DNA from: Apium graveolens
Lineage: Eukaryota; Streptophyta; Magnoliopsida; Apiales; Apiaceae
Direction: 5' to 3'
Length of the DNA stretch: 64,000 nt
NCBI RefSeq assembly: GCF_009905375.1
Contig: NC_133648.1
Coordinates: 312,434,565 to 312,498,564, forward strand
Below are positions 34,491 to 47,267 of this stretch, in pieces. The position numbers and the translations under genes are program-made. The notes beneath the pieces are model-generated. The model was given only the letters and a program-made list of their open reading frames with translations, had not been told where the DNA came from and searched no databases. Numbering within the stretch: position 1 is the first letter of the stretch; every line of letters starts with the position of its first letter.

Positions 34491-37400
34491 ATGGCACCCA
34501 AAGATTTAATAGTTTATGGAGCAAAGTTTGTTCCAAACAACTATTCTGCAATCCTTAACAAGGATGATGCTCCGTCAGATATGCACTTTGTACAAGATTT
34601 CTTAGCTCGCATTGAGATTGGGTACGCTCTGACTCAACCTCAATCTATTTCTGGCAAACAAGTGCTGACGTTCTGGCGAACTGGATTATACGATGATGGT
34701 GGTGCTGTTGGTTCTCCAAGCATAATTTTCATATCAGGAGATGTCTCGTACGTGGTTACTAAATTGACTGTTCGTAAAGCTCTCCATTTACCTAAGATTG
34801 TATATTCTCAACAGTGGAGGACCCTGTTTTACAGCAGCTTATGGCCAATCTAGGCTATGAGCAAAGCTTGGGAAAGCTAGGTCAACTGAAAAGACCATAT
34901 ATCAGAAAGGAATGGAGTTATTTCTTTGACTGCATCACCAAGGCATTCACAAATAAATGCTCCAACTTTGATGTTATTCCCATTCCGAGTCAGCAAATCG
35001 GGTATGCTCTTATCAATCAAACTCATTTTGATTATGCAAGTGTTGTGCTAGGTTTTATAGGGGATAGGATGACAGAAGATAGGAATGTAGTATATTTTGC
35101 TAGATTCTGTCAGCTTATATATAGTTTTTGTTGTGCTGATGAACCCCAACTAACCAGTGATTCAATTTCACCCTTTAAGCTTGCAAAAAGGGCCTTTAAT
35201 GACCTGTTAAATACTGATAACAAGAAAAATGTGTTAAGACCTTTACAAATCCCGAAATCAGTAAAACAAGTCTTGGTAAATGCTGATCCAGAAACCTATA
35301 CACCTTTATATCCTGATGTCCAACCCACCAACACACAACAGCCATCAGAATCCAACACTAATCAACCACAGCAACCTCAGTCATCAGCACCTACTGTGAA
35401 GCCTTCTTCTTCTAGAGTAAAGAGGACAAAGACAGTACCTCAGACACAACAAAAGAGAAGGAGGATGATTCTGAGAGATGAATCTGATGATGAGGCACAG
35501 GTTCAACCATCAGAACCTGTTGTTGAAACAGCTGATGAAGTGTCTCCTCAGAAAATAAAGGAAACTGGGAGTTCTAGGCCCCTCAAAACGCTTAGAAATA
35601 TAAATTCTGATGACAAAGCTCCCAAAGTCTCTCTACCCTTGAAGAGATTGAAGAAACAAAGAGCTAACATGGACATAGTTGAGTCAGATTCAGAAGATGT
35701 GGAAGCAGCAGCTAAGGAAGGGGATCAGGAATCTCTGATCCCAAAGGAGCCAATTGTGATTGAATCCCTTCCTTCTACACAACCAGAATTTGCTGAAGCC
35801 AATGAATCTACACCTCCACAATCTCCAATTCAAGAGCCAGAGACTACTATATCACCAATACCTACACCTCCTGTGTCTCCTATCAATGATCCATTACATA
35901 CAGATGCACCGGGTATAAGTGCTGAAATAGACATTCACAACTTGAATGTGCCTGAAGTTCTGTACTTGGAAGCTCCAGCCATTCCTCAACATACTCCACC
36001 AACAACACCAATTTTCGATGCTGATTTCAATGCAGATATTCCAACAACACCTCTTCTTAATCTAGATGATGAAGATCAGATATTAGGTGAGTATCAGAAT
36101 TTGGGTGTTGATCAGAATTTACTGTCAGATCAGCACTTAGAGGATGATTTTGAAACCTCTATAGCCTCACATACTATCATTTTATCAGAGGATGTTGATT
36201 CTGCAGACTCTGTAAGTTCTGATGTTGCAAATGTTGACACTACTGGTGAATCTGCTAGAAATGTAAATGCTGATACAGCTGGTCCTTCTGGACATGCACC
36301 TCCACAAACAGTTCATAAAGCTGATTTGATTAAAAAGTTTGTGAAAGAGGATGCACCAGTACCTTGGAGTGAAATTCCAAGAGGAAAATAATGGATCAAG
36401 AAGTGGAACAAAGTTGATTTTGTTCCTACTGCAAATATTCTTGTTGAGCACATGGCTAAAGCTGATGAGATGCTGGTGAATGATGACTTCAAAGCACAGC
36501 TCAGAGTTACTGCATTGAGTACAAGGAACCTTCAAGGTCAACACTCAATAACTCAAGCCAAGGTGAACAAAATTCAAGAAACACTGATTTAACAAGACAT
36601 GAACTTTAAACTGGATAAGAACAGGTTTTTCAAGCCTGCCTTTAACAGAGTTGAGGCTATTGAGAAAGCTCAAGAGAAACAGCAAGCTCAGATTGCTGAA
36701 GTACTAAAGAATCAAGCTTCTCAACAAGTTCAACTAAATGAAATCCAATCTTCAATGGAACTACTTCTCTCTCTTCTACTACCTGATGATGCCAAAAAGG
36801 GGGAGAAGGTGGTTAAGTCCAAATACTCTACTGATTTAGCACTGAAGAAAAAGGATGATGGAAATGATGACCAGGGAAACTCTGAAAAAGGTAGAGGTCA
36901 TGGTCAAGGCAAAGGCTCTTCATCTAGAAAAATAGGAACTTTTACACAGAGATCAAGCTCTAATGCTGATAGAAGAATAAGTTCTCATAAACAAGTTCTG
37001 ACTAAGCCTGATGTTCTAATACAAGGTGAAAGTCAAGAATCACAGAAGTTTATGCAGACACTGAAGCTTAAGGGGAAGGAAACAATAGTCTACTATCCAG
37101 ACCCCAAGATACAGAAGCTGGATGAAGAAATTTCAAAAAGACTATTTCTCAAAGACAATCCAGGAATGGACTTTGAAAGTCTGAAGGAAGAAGAAACCAG
37201 ACTTAAAGCAGAAAATGTCAAATCCAAGTCTAAAGCTTCTATTACTGCAAAGAAACCTCCAAAGCCTAAGGGCATTATGATTAAAGAGAAGACAAACTCT
37301 GAGGCGACCAAATTTGATTCCAAATCCAAATCACAAATAGAGGTAGATCCAAGGTTCAAGGGAAAAGCTAAAGTTGATGATTCTGTAAAAATCTATCTGC

Positions 37401-38340
37401 CAACCATGGATGAACAAGTAAATTCTGATGAAGATACTAGTCTGATTTTGAAGAAGAAGAAGAATATTCAAACAACCTTTGACAGAGCTCATGTTGTTCA
37501 AGATCAGGATTAGTAGATTCTGATATGATAATGAAGCAAGCAACCTTTGACAGAGCTCAAGTTGTCTTGATATCAGAAGATAAAGGAAAGGAAACCTCTG
37601 ACATTGCCCATGTTAAACCTTCAAAAATTCTACTACCTGGGTTTACTAAAACTCAACAATATGCTCAACCAATGAAGACTTCAACAAATGTTTTTAAGGG
37701 TAGATTGCTTCAAGGAAAGGAAGCTAGAGATAAAACAGGACTGGGTAATGCTGATGAGAGAAGAGTAAACAATTCTATCTTAGATCCTACATCTCTTTAT
37801 GAACCAGGAGTAGGGACAACTCCAGGAAGATTGAATCAATTGGAGTCTGTACAAATGGTCTACCACTCTGTGCTAAAAGAAGATATCATTCTATACTTCA
37901 TGACAGATGGGAGGGTATTCCAAATAAGAAAGGATGTTATTCGTTTGAAGTACTTTGAAGAATTGCAATATGTGCAATATTCAAAGGCAAAAGAAACTTT
38001 ACTCTATAAAGTCCGACAGACCATACTATCCTAAGTACAGAGCTCACAATGGTGAACTAGTTGAGATGAAGCCTAATACTGCTAAAATCACTACATTTTT
38101 GGGTATTAAGGGACTGGAATTTAATCTGGAGTCTGACAAAGCTAATCCGATCAGACTGGATCAGGAAATAAGGAAAGCAAAGATTAATGATCTCAGAGCT
38201 GCTATCTTTTAGACAGGAGAAGATACAGCTGAACTTAAAGATGCAAAAAGGAGGATGCAGAATGAACTTGAATATGCTGAGAGAACTCTTTTGAAGAACT
38301 ATCTCAGAACAACTCCTGACATTAGAGAGATCACACACTG
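34491..38340 (+). pseudogene. Element A large extra ORF, decayed
   Basis: Starts MAPKDLIVYGAKFVPNNYSA. A frameshift falls near 34795-34815 (after VRKALHLP), with stops at 36389, about 36590, 37511 and 38210, and a further frame break near 37960-38034. The N-terminal block (EWSYFFDCITKAF), coiled coil (AQIAEVLKNQASQQ) and C-terminal block (LNQLESVQMVYHS) are readable. Compared with E1 it has an insertion between the coiled coil and the Lys-rich region (near 36960-37080). Confidence 0.85.
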
Positions 38341-38531
38341 AAGCCAAGTCAAGGACTACAACTGTTAAATTCTGAAGGATATACAGGCTAAAGCTGATAT
38401 CAGACTTTAAGGATGGTAAAAGCTACAAGGACTGTGAGTTGTAGTTATCTAGTCAAATTCTTATATGCATTTATACTTAATATTTTTGACATCATCAAAT
38501 ATATATTGAACTTGTATATTATGCTAATTTA

Positions 38532-38546
38532 CAAGTTGGGGGAGAT
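38532..38546 (+). promoter_or_regulatory. Element A polypurine tract
   Basis: caagttgggggagat directly before the LTR at 38547. Confidence 0.85.
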
Positions 38547-39161
38547 TGTTATATATATTTGTGATGTTATGTCTAATAGTGATTTGTGTTTAATTTTCAG
38601 ATCTTAACTAACAGGATAAATCAGGACTTAACTGGAAATCAATACTTATACTGAAGTCAGAACTTAAGATATCAGAACTTAAGTTATCAGAACTTAAGAT
38701 ATCAGAAGATATTTATCAGAAGATAATATTAGGACTTAAGAATACATTCAGATAAGGAAGGCGGCTGATTGAAAGGAAAGAAGATCAAGACTAAAACAAG
38801 AAGATATATGCATGGAGGAGAATTCTATGAAAAATAGAAGACTTGAAAGAAAAGATAACTAATTGATATATTTTAGGATGCAGACTTATATTCGATATCA
38901 ATTAGAAGATTATCTTGTAACTGTGTGTCTATATAAACACAACATAGGGTTTACACTACATGTGTTATCTTAATCGAGAATATTATTCATTATAACCCTA
39001 GCAGCTCTCGTGATATTTGTTCATCACTGAGAGAGGACGGTTCCATTGTAATACTGTTTTATTAATAAGATTATTATGTGTTTCATACTTGTATTCTTAA
39101 TTCAATTTGATTGTAGTATACACTGTATTCAACCCCCTTCTATAGTGTGTGTGACCTAACA
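38547..39161 (+). repeat. Element A 3' LTR (615 bp)
   Basis: Partner of 15926-16504. TATA box ctatataaac at about 38929-38938. It begins TGTTAT instead of TGTTAG, a substitution at the inverted end. It keeps the 36-bp block (tgtagtatacactgtattca region) lost from the 5' LTR. Followed by gagtg, the second target-site copy. Confidence 0.9.
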
Positions 39162-39166
39162 GAGTG
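39162..39166. repeat. Element A target-site duplication, right copy
   Basis: gagtg, identical to 15921-15925. Confidence 0.9.
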
Positions 39167-40017
39167 ATGGTGCAAGATATCTAGTAACAATGACTACAAG
39201 TGGGTATGAAATGGTTGTTGATTTAGAAGCACATAAATGTGCATGTAGAAAGTGGGAGTTATCAGGGATACCATGCTATCATGTTTGTGCATGTATAACA
39301 TGGAGCAAGAAAAATTTTGAAATTTTCATTAACAACTGTTATAGCAAGGACATGTTTCTTGAGTGTAGAGCCTATTTATGGTAGGAAGAGTGGAAAGAGA
39401 CACCCTATCCAAAACCACTTCTTCCGGAGGTCAAAACTCAAACAGGTAGACCTAAAAGAAAAGAAACAAGGCAACTGACATTGTTGGTAATGATGCTACA
39501 AGACTGAAGAGATAAAATACACAAATTAAATGTATCTACTGCAGTGAGTATAGTCACAACAGAAGGACATGCAAAACTAGGGTAACCTATCTAACTTTTT
39601 TCATATATATGCACTTGATCTGTAATGTAAGATATCTGATAGTTATATTATTTGTTTTCATAGGCATCTGACATTGCCAATGGTTGTGAGAAAGTGGTAC
39701 ATACCAAGAAGAAGAATGCAAACAAGGACAAAATTTTTGAGAAACCTAATGCAACACCTCAACCTCGGGCATAACAGGCTCACGAGGTTCCACAAACTTC
39801 ACCTTAGCAACAAATACCTAGAATTAATGATAATAGTCAAGGTGCGGTGTTCAGAAAGTTGAAGCTTCAAACTAAGATAAAGAATACTCCTCATGGAATC
39901 CAACCAATGCCTGCAACCGCTGTGAACAAGGTAATCACCACAAGCAGGGAAAATATTGAAGCAGGAAGAAGGAAAATGCAAGCCAAACTAAGAGATAATC
40001 CGGTTTGGAAGATTTAG
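39167..40017 (+). pseudogene. MULE transposase relic, 3' part (SWIM and CCHC)
   Basis: The frame across the right target-site copy reads SDGARYLVTMTTSGYEMVVD, followed by CACRKWELSGIPCYHVCACI, a SWIM-type zinc finger (CxC..CxH) found at the C-terminus of MuDR-like transposases. An in-frame TAG at about 39380 follows. Further on come a Pro/Lys/Arg-rich tail (GRPKRKETRQ) and a CCHC knuckle, CIYCSEYSHNRRTC (39531-39572), then a donor-like ggtaacc and a last exon-like stretch from 39664. This continues the relic at 15231-15925. Confidence 0.75.
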
Positions 40018-40445
40018 ACAATGTAGTATTGGTTGGCACTTGTGCATCTTTGGTCTTTGGTACATACTGTGTTTGTCATCTTTTATATTTACCATCTTAT
40101 GTCTTTGGTCTAAATTTAAATAACATATGTCACTTTGTGAGCAACATCTATGACCAAATGATTTGACATCTTTGAATGTACTTTATCTTTTGCTATAATC
40201 TATTCAACCTTTTCTAAGAATGTTATGAAATTGTTAGTTACCAAGCCAACCACAGTGATATATAGTAACAATCATAGGTTTGTCCATACATTAGATTTCA
40301 TAAACTCCCAAAGAGTGATTACAACCAGAGTACTCTTACAACCATCCATACAACCTTAAAAAAGAACTACAAATATTGTCAAAAAGAACATAAACATTAC
40401 ACATACTAAACGAAAGTTTATTGAACATAATCCTAACACACAGAT
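40018..40445. other. Intergenic; no gene seen
   Basis: AT-rich sequence between the MULE relic and the GRF relic. No open frame, repeat terminus or RNA gene that I can support. Confidence 0.5.
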
Positions 40446-40851
40446 TCACACATCAAACTCATCATAGTCCTCAATATCAGCAACAGTCACATCATTCACG
40501 GAGTTGACAACCATGTTCATCATCAGACTAACGAGCACGAACATTCACGCAACTAATTCCTGTAGCTTCTTCTTCACTTTAAGCATCTCAGCTTCATACC
40601 TTTTCACATAACGACCAATCTTCTTTTTTAACTTTCCCTCCCTGTACGGTGCTTGCTATTGAATCTCTCTGATTATCTCCGATGCACGAGCTCCATGTCA
40701 ACCCACTCATAGTACCCGCACTTATTGTTGTGACAAACCCTAAAACGCCTTCGAGCATTTGGCCCAAACCATTAAGTCTTCGTAACAGACATCTGGTCAC
40801 AAAAACACGCAAGATCCAGGATTGCATCAATTTCCTCATATGTGCGAGCCA
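40446..40851 (-). pseudogene. GRF-type zinc-finger protein relic
   Basis: On the minus strand from an ATG at 40851 the frame reads MARTYEEIDAILDLACFCD, stops at TAA (about 40774), then in the same frame WFGPNARRRFRVCHNNKCGY and YEWVD. The spacing C-x-C ... GRRF-like ... C ... CGYYEW recalls plant GRF zinc fingers. In another frame the downstream part reads GKLKKKIGRYVKRYEAEMLK followed by a hydrophobic stretch, the usual coiled-coil and membrane tail of such small proteins. A stop plus a frameshift make it a relic. Plant genomes carry many such genes, often near transposons. Confidence 0.55.
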
Positions 40852-41253
40852 TTCTTTCTTTGTGGGTGAGGTCAATTTGGTAATTAGGGTTTTCAAAGAT
40901 GCACAATAATAAATTGGGGCTGCTATAATATACATATAGTTTAAAGACCCGTTAGAATAATGAACTTCCACAATTACACTCGACAGAACTAACAGAGTCG
41001 GATGGACTTGACGGAAAATAAAAAACTGTTAAAATTTCCAAAATTTGGTATAACACGTGATAGTTTTTGAATATCAGTATCCCAAGTGGTATGACAGCCA
41101 AACTACGAGTACACAAAGTGCCCTTTACTCGTAAATTTATAATATTCTTGTCGTTTGATTAGAAAATGTGGTATTTTTATTAAATTTTCAGATCAATAAC
41201 AAAAAAGTAAAAATTTGTTAATTTTTTTTACTTTAATTTAATATTGTAGAGTA

Positions 41254-41624
41254 AGGGTGTAAATGAGTTAAACTGTTTGTAAACTACTTGAGAGAATTAT
41301 TAAATATTCGAATTTACTCGATAATAATCAAGCCGAACTCGAGCTTACGAATTCTTTGCCGAAACAAACTTTATCGAATCAAACTTAAGTTTCAAATTAC
41401 TCGACTCACAGGATTTGCGAGTCTCTACTATTTAATATTTTTATAATAAATAATTAATTTTTTAATTATATTTTATATATTCAATTGAATCGAATTTGAA
41501 CCGAACCAAACATATTTTTAAAAAAATTGTCAATGTATACCGATTCGAATTTTCGACCGGACTACCTGTCGAACTTTTGGCCCGAGCTCTATCCCGAAGT
41601 TTATGTTCGATTATTTACACCCCT
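41254..41624. mobile_element. Small MITE-like element with agggtgtaaat inverted ends
   Basis: The left end agggtgtaaatgagttaaac and the right end read in reverse complement, aggggtgtaaataatcgaac, form imperfect terminal inverted repeats around about 370 bp without coding. The sequence is rich in cgaat/cgaac repeats as in many hAT-type MITEs. I do not see a convincing target duplication. Confidence 0.5.
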
Positions 41625-41719
41625 GCTCCAGAGTAGAATTGAATTCGAAGTATGCGGTACGCTACACTATTCAGATTTCATCCCCAATTTTTTTCGCACT
41701 GAAGTGAGCTGATTCGAAA

Positions 41720-44700
41720 ATGGAGAAACGAATAAACAATACGAAAAGAAAACGGAGAAAAAAGCCGTCGCCGTCGTCACTTTCCGGCCACGCCGCCGGA
41801 AAAAACCTCTTCGCCGTGATGCTAGCATCTCTTCACAATCATCAACATAATTCGCCCGAGTCCAATCCGATTCTAACTCAGTGCTTGAATCGTCTATCTG
41901 TTACTCTAATCTCAAAGTTCCCTAATCCTTTCATCTCATTGTTCCCGCTTTTACTCCGCTCCAAGTAATCATCTCCTCTTTTTCTATTTAATTATGTATC
42001 GACATAACACTTTTAGCGCGAGAACTCGTGCGAATGTTTAACGGTTACTTGTTTTATTTTTAATATTAATTTACAAATTTATTAGGCATTTGTAAATGTG
42101 CATCGTGCTCGTATTGGAACTAATTTAGGTAATGCCACATATTTGTACTGTTAGTGAGTTTTGATCTCGTATACGTGCTATTCGTGCATTTGTGAATTAT
42201 AAACTATAGTTTCGAATGTTGTTTTATTTAGCATATGTAGCATTAGGGCAATTGTCAAGTGTACTAAATAACCTAAAATTAGTGTGCATTGGATATATGG
42301 ATCATGGAACTATAATTTTACGGAATTTGTGTAATTAGTGAATGGTGTATATATATTAGTGAATTGCGGAGGCTTGTAGAGTTAGTTGGTGAAAACGGTT
42401 CTCTAGGCAGTGTGATGAGAGGTTTAAATAATTATATATATTTTTGATATTTATATGTAAGGGTAAGTAATGTTCTTTAGGTATGTGATAACAGTTGTGA
42501 TGAAATAGCGATAAGGAGCTTGGAGATAGTAGGTGCAGCTTGTCTGTATTCACTGGAGTTGAACGAGAAATTTGCTTTAGATGACGAAATAATCAGGAGT
42601 CTAATAAATGTGGTGGGCAATTCCAAGAGGAAAAAGATTGTCGCATTGGCTGCCTGTAATGCTACTCTTGATTTGTCCTCGACTTCCATTGCTAGACGCT
42701 GCCTTCTTCAATTCTCCGGGCTTGAATCTTTCATGTGAGCCCTTCTCTCCCTATCATCAAAATATATATATGTGCACATTTTTTTAGTTATAAGGTATTA
42801 TTTTAAGAGTGAAACTGTAGAACTGAATATGATTTACGAACTAATTCTTAAAAAATTTCCCTTGTATTAAATTTTGATATGCTGATTTTTGTGTGGGTAT
42901 AGGCATAATTTAATTGTATAATTCTGACTTAACATCTCTTAGTTCTCAGTTTAATCAGGTGCCTAAATGTTCTGGAGCTCAGCTGTGCTTATATAAAGAA
43001 GAAAAGGGCAGTTCCAAGAGTGTTAAAATTGGATTCAGGGAAGATAAGTATTTGGTCTTGCTTCTTTACACCATAGTTACTCTCTTAAATACTTGTATAG
43101 TTGAGCAGCTAGAGAGGATCCCAAAGAACTTATCTGAAAATTTAGTTGTTTATTTGAAGAGTCTATGGGCTGAAGTACAGAAACAGATGTTACTTGTCAA
43201 CATTCTAGATGCCAGGCTGATGCGAGAGTTCTATCTAAGTAAGATTACTCCAAATAATCTGGCAGAAAGTATTTTTAGACTCTCTGTTAATGATCGACAA
43301 TTGCCCACAACTGCCAACCATGAGAAGGTCGAAAGAAGTATCTTTAACTTAGGCGAGACCAGTTTTGAATGTTTTATGCTGAATTACTGGGAGACATTAC
43401 CTTTGCATATGAGGGGGCATTCGAAATCAATAAATAACATTTTTAGTTCTTTTGTAGAAACTGTGAGGCCTCAACATGGATTTCCTACTTTTCTTTCCCC
43501 AATGCTCCAAAAAAGTATTTCGACTCTTCCTATATATTCAGATGAATTAGACATCCTAAATTTCTTAGATGATGTGAGAGATCATTTGGCCTGTCCCATA
43601 ATTTACCAACAAGACATCAGGGTATTGAAAACAGACAGTGGCAGAGAGACGCATTTCTTCTCGGAACATCTAGGTTCTTGCTTCCCCCAGGCACCTAATG
43701 TTCTGTATTTTAACGATATATTGAGATGTGAGGAAGCATTTAAAGAGGGTTATTCAATCGCTATGCGTGGCATGGAATTCCGTTTCAAGAGTATCGCTGC
43801 TGTTGCAGATGATTTAGCATCTTTTTTTGGTCAGCCATCAGTTGGTGTGAATATGTATCTTACGCCGCCTAATTCCCAGGGATTGGCTTGTCACTACGAT
43901 GACCACTGTGTGTTTGTCTGCCAACTTATTGGGATTAAAAGGTGGAAGGTTTTTCATCGTCCGAGTCTTCAGCTACCTCGCTTGTATGACCCTATTAATA
44001 AGTTGGAGAACGAAGAAATGGTAAAGGATGGGTCCACTCAAGTTTTGCTGAAAGAAGGAGATGTTCTGTATATTCCTAGAGGAGTGCCTCACGAGGCATG
44101 TACAGTGAACAATGATGAGTCTGATGAAATCGCCAAGTTTTCCTTACATTTAACCCTTGCTATTGAAGTTGAGCCTCCATTTGAGTAAGTTCCTTTTCCA
44201 TTGGGTTCTAGAACTGTATGTTTATCTGTACGCCTGCACCACTCGTTCCCTCCAAGAAACTTGAATTGGAGATCAAATCTCTTTTTAAATGTTCATTCTG
44301 CATATATGTATATATGTTAAAAATAATTGTTGCACAAGAGATTGAAAATGTAAATGGTACAAGTGAGGTAGATCTAGGGAAGTATAGGGGTGTAAATATC
44401 AGTATTGGGTCATATTTGTATATTTGTAACCATCGTGTTTTTAATGGCTTTCCAAAAGTAACTGAAATAACCTAATTTTTTGGGTCACTTTTGGATTGAC
44501 CCGTAATTGACCCGAACCACCAATCATAATTTGTATTTTCTGGGACGAATTCGTGTTAGGTTGTGTTGGCTTGCCTCTGATTCACTTGTGACATATACCA
44601 TGCTGGATCTTACCACTCATATACTTGAAGCGTATAACATGCAATAATGTCGTGTTGGTAGTAACTTTGGGGTGTTTGAACAATTTACCAAATATCTTAT

Positions 44701-47267
44701 ACGAGTTTGACTTGCTTGTGTTGCTTAACAGTTTAATTTATTCCATTTAAACCATATGCTGAAATTGGTCAATAGTAAATAGATGTAAGCATAGAATTGT
44801 CACATCAGTTTGTATATATTTTATATTTTAGGAGTAAAGTTGATTGTAGTTTATTATACTTTAATTAATTAAATAGATTATTAGAATTTCTTAGATTACA
44901 GTTTTAGAATCACAAAAATGATTTGTTTCCTTTATTACTAGTTTCCTTGTTATCGGGATCTTACTTGTAAGTTCTTAGGTTTCGCTCCTATATATAAGAG
45001 GATGTACGATTATTACAAGACTTTGATTGATAATTGAAAAGAGAATTCCTTTATGCGAGTTGCAATCCAAACAAAATTCTTCTCTTTTGCGATTGAGAAT
45101 TTCTTGGAGTAGTGGTCATACAATTAGGTTGCGTTAAAGGATTTTTAGTTTTCCGTGGTTACAGGTCAGTGTTATGGAATAGAAGTAATTATTACTATAT
45201 TTTAATGGAGCTTCATGCTTGGGATGATCAGAAAATTTTTGTAACCTTCTTTTGAAGGTTTTTTTCTTGTTTCACGCTGGGGGTGTTGGGTTTTTTAGTA
45301 TTGTCAAGATATGAGCACTTATTTATCAGAAAAAACACCAAAACATGTATTTTTGTAGGGTTAAGTGCTTAAATAATAATAATAATAATAAATGAGCTGA
45401 AACAAACATCATGATCGCTTAAAGATCAACGAACTAAACCAAGTCAGATTCACCTTTTAACAAAATCTTTCTTCTAGCTTAATCACCATCAGTTAAATTC
45501 AGATTTTGGATTTTCTAAAGGTTTACAAACATTCCTTCTTCTTTTACACCCAAAAGATTATCATTTTCAATCTTTGATTCTATATTGAATGCGATGGCAT
45601 TTTATGGATAGAGCGCATCTGGAATATCATTATATTGTTGAGTCAGATGTACAGTAAAATGTGTTTTACCAATATTAAATTTGACCATTCCATATTCCCA
45701 AAATACATACAAGACTTAGGTGTGACCATGTCTGACTCGACTGAATTTAGAGAGACAAAACCCAAAAATGACATGCCATAACTATTAATCTGTATATGAC
45801 TTTTGTATTGAAATTTTATTTTCTTAAGTCTAAACCTTTTCTTAATCAAGTCTTAATTAGTTGTAGAAGTGCATAAACTAAAACCGGAAATGACACCCTT
45901 GGACTTCCCTAAATCTACTTGTTTTGTTAATTACTAACATTTCTAATCTATTGTATAATTTTTTTCATCGATTTTTTTTTTAATATTAGTAGATCAATTT
46001 GTGGACTATGATACACATGCAAACTTGTCACATACATACAATAATCTAAGGGAATTTAAAAATAAATTTGAGCTCCAATTGATGAAGTGTTATAAAGTTT
46101 CTTATTATTGCTTTAAGGTGTTTTTTTCCACAAACAAACATCTTTGTAATGCATTTGGAAAGGACCATGAAAACAGTGCATGTGTGCTTCATCTGATTAT
46201 TTAAATTATTATTATTATTATGGACGTGTTAAATCAGACAGATAGTCAGGTCATGTTTTGGTCCCATGTGTCCAGAACTGAAAAGGTGACTCATGTTCGA
46301 GTCTAGAATAATCAAGCGCCGACATGGACTTGCAGCTTACATCCTCCTGGTTGATGTAAAGAGATGTTAAAGTAATTTTAGTTTATTGGTCCTTACTATT
46401 CATTGACTTGGGTCGTTAATTTGTTATTGTGAAAAGAGATGATTTGAAATAAAATCCAGAAAATGTACTGGATTGTTTCACCATTTATTATAATCTAATT
46501 GTTTCTTTGCACAAAATTTTAGCCAGCTAATAATTGTCATTAATTTTTCACATTATAAATGAATTTCACTGATTCCACTTTTTTTGCTGGGATTTGTGTA
46601 CAATGTTTCATCTTGATATTATTTCTTAATCTGTTTTTTCATGATAATTTGTGCATATAGGTGGGAAGGATTCATTCATGTTGCACTCCATCATTGGGGC
46701 CAAACTCAGTACCTCTGCAGATATACATCCGCTGATGCATTATCTATAGATTTGAGTGTGCTTGCTGTTAATTTAATGCATATCGTAATCAAGACAGTTG
46801 CTGCTACAGATGCTACCTATAGAAAGGCTTGTTTAGTCGGTGCAGTTTTGTCACCGTCAGTTAGTGAAGGCTGGCTTAATGTGAATAAAAAAACTACTTT
46901 CAGGCATTTGCTCAACAAAGTCAACACACAGTCAAGGTTTACGGATGCAGTTAGTAGGGTCGAAGCTGCTGTGCAGAATCATGAAGATCCCTTGCATGAC
47001 ATTAGATGGCTACAGCATCTTTATGGCAAGGGTGAATTGATCAAAAGAACAAAATGGAACAGCCCTTTGGAAGAGACTGAATCCTATGCCTATCTTGTAG
47101 GTCAGCATATAGACAAGGCAGAATCTGCATTCATGCATGCTAGCTCTCAATTCTGTAGTGAAGTAATATTTGAGGATATAGAACATAGCTATAAGATGCT
47201 TCTTGAGAAGTACAAGCATGCGAGAAACCAGTACAGGGACGGAATGCTTTCGTTGCATTGTAATTGA
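41720..47267 (+). CDS. JmjC/cupin ribosomal oxygenase, NO66 type (4 exons, 777 aa)
   Basis: Exons by splice sites and frame: 41720-41964, 42495-42734, 42943-44184, 46661-47267, total 2334 bases and 777 residues with frame kept at every junction. Start MEKRINNTKRKRRKKP is a basic, nuclear-localisation-like tail. The second exon encodes a helical repeat-like region (IVGAACLYSLELNEKFAL, VALAACNATLDLSS). The third holds the Cupin_4/JmjC core: ACHYDDHCVFVCQLIGIKRW with Fe-binding H479 and D481, and DVLYIPRGVPHEA with H545. The fourth has HVALHHWGQ and a C-terminal dimer/winged-helix-like part. This triad fits 2-oxoglutarate/Fe(II) oxygenases of the NO66/MINA family, which hydroxylate ribosomal proteins and in animals have been linked to histone demethylation. 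Plant function is inferred. Introns 1-3 are 530, 208 and 2476 bp. Confidence 0.87.
44185..46660 (+). other. Large intron 3 of the oxygenase gene, with repeat relics
   Basis: GTAAGT donor and gtgcatatag acceptor. Inside, 44386 onward (aggggtgtaaatatc, later gacccgaacc) resembles the end of another hAT-type MITE. A TATA-like cctatatataagagg near 44990 in an LTR-like stretch (about 44780-45170) may be a solo LTR, but I cannot fix its ends. Simple repeats (aat)n lie at 45376-45391 and (att)n near 46205-46220. No coding exon seen. Confidence 0.5.

Larger units (their letters stand above)
15926..39161 (+). mobile_element. Element A: outer Copia element carrying nested element B
   Basis: The LTRs at 15926-16504 and 38547-39161 match each other and not the LTR at 28950, and share the duplication gagtg. 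Own sequence is 15926-17957 (LTR, primer site, 5' gag) plus 29549-39161 (end of gag, pol, large ORF, LTR). About 11.6 kb between is the truncated element B. Element A is the oldest of the three: its LTRs differ by about 20 substitutions plus a 36-bp deletion, and its pol and large ORF hold many stops and frameshifts. Confidence 0.88.

Noticed and set aside
40594..40971. 125-residue minus-strand frame
   Set aside because: It is a frame-shifted reading of the GRF zinc-finger relic; the recognisable motifs lie in the neighbouring frames.
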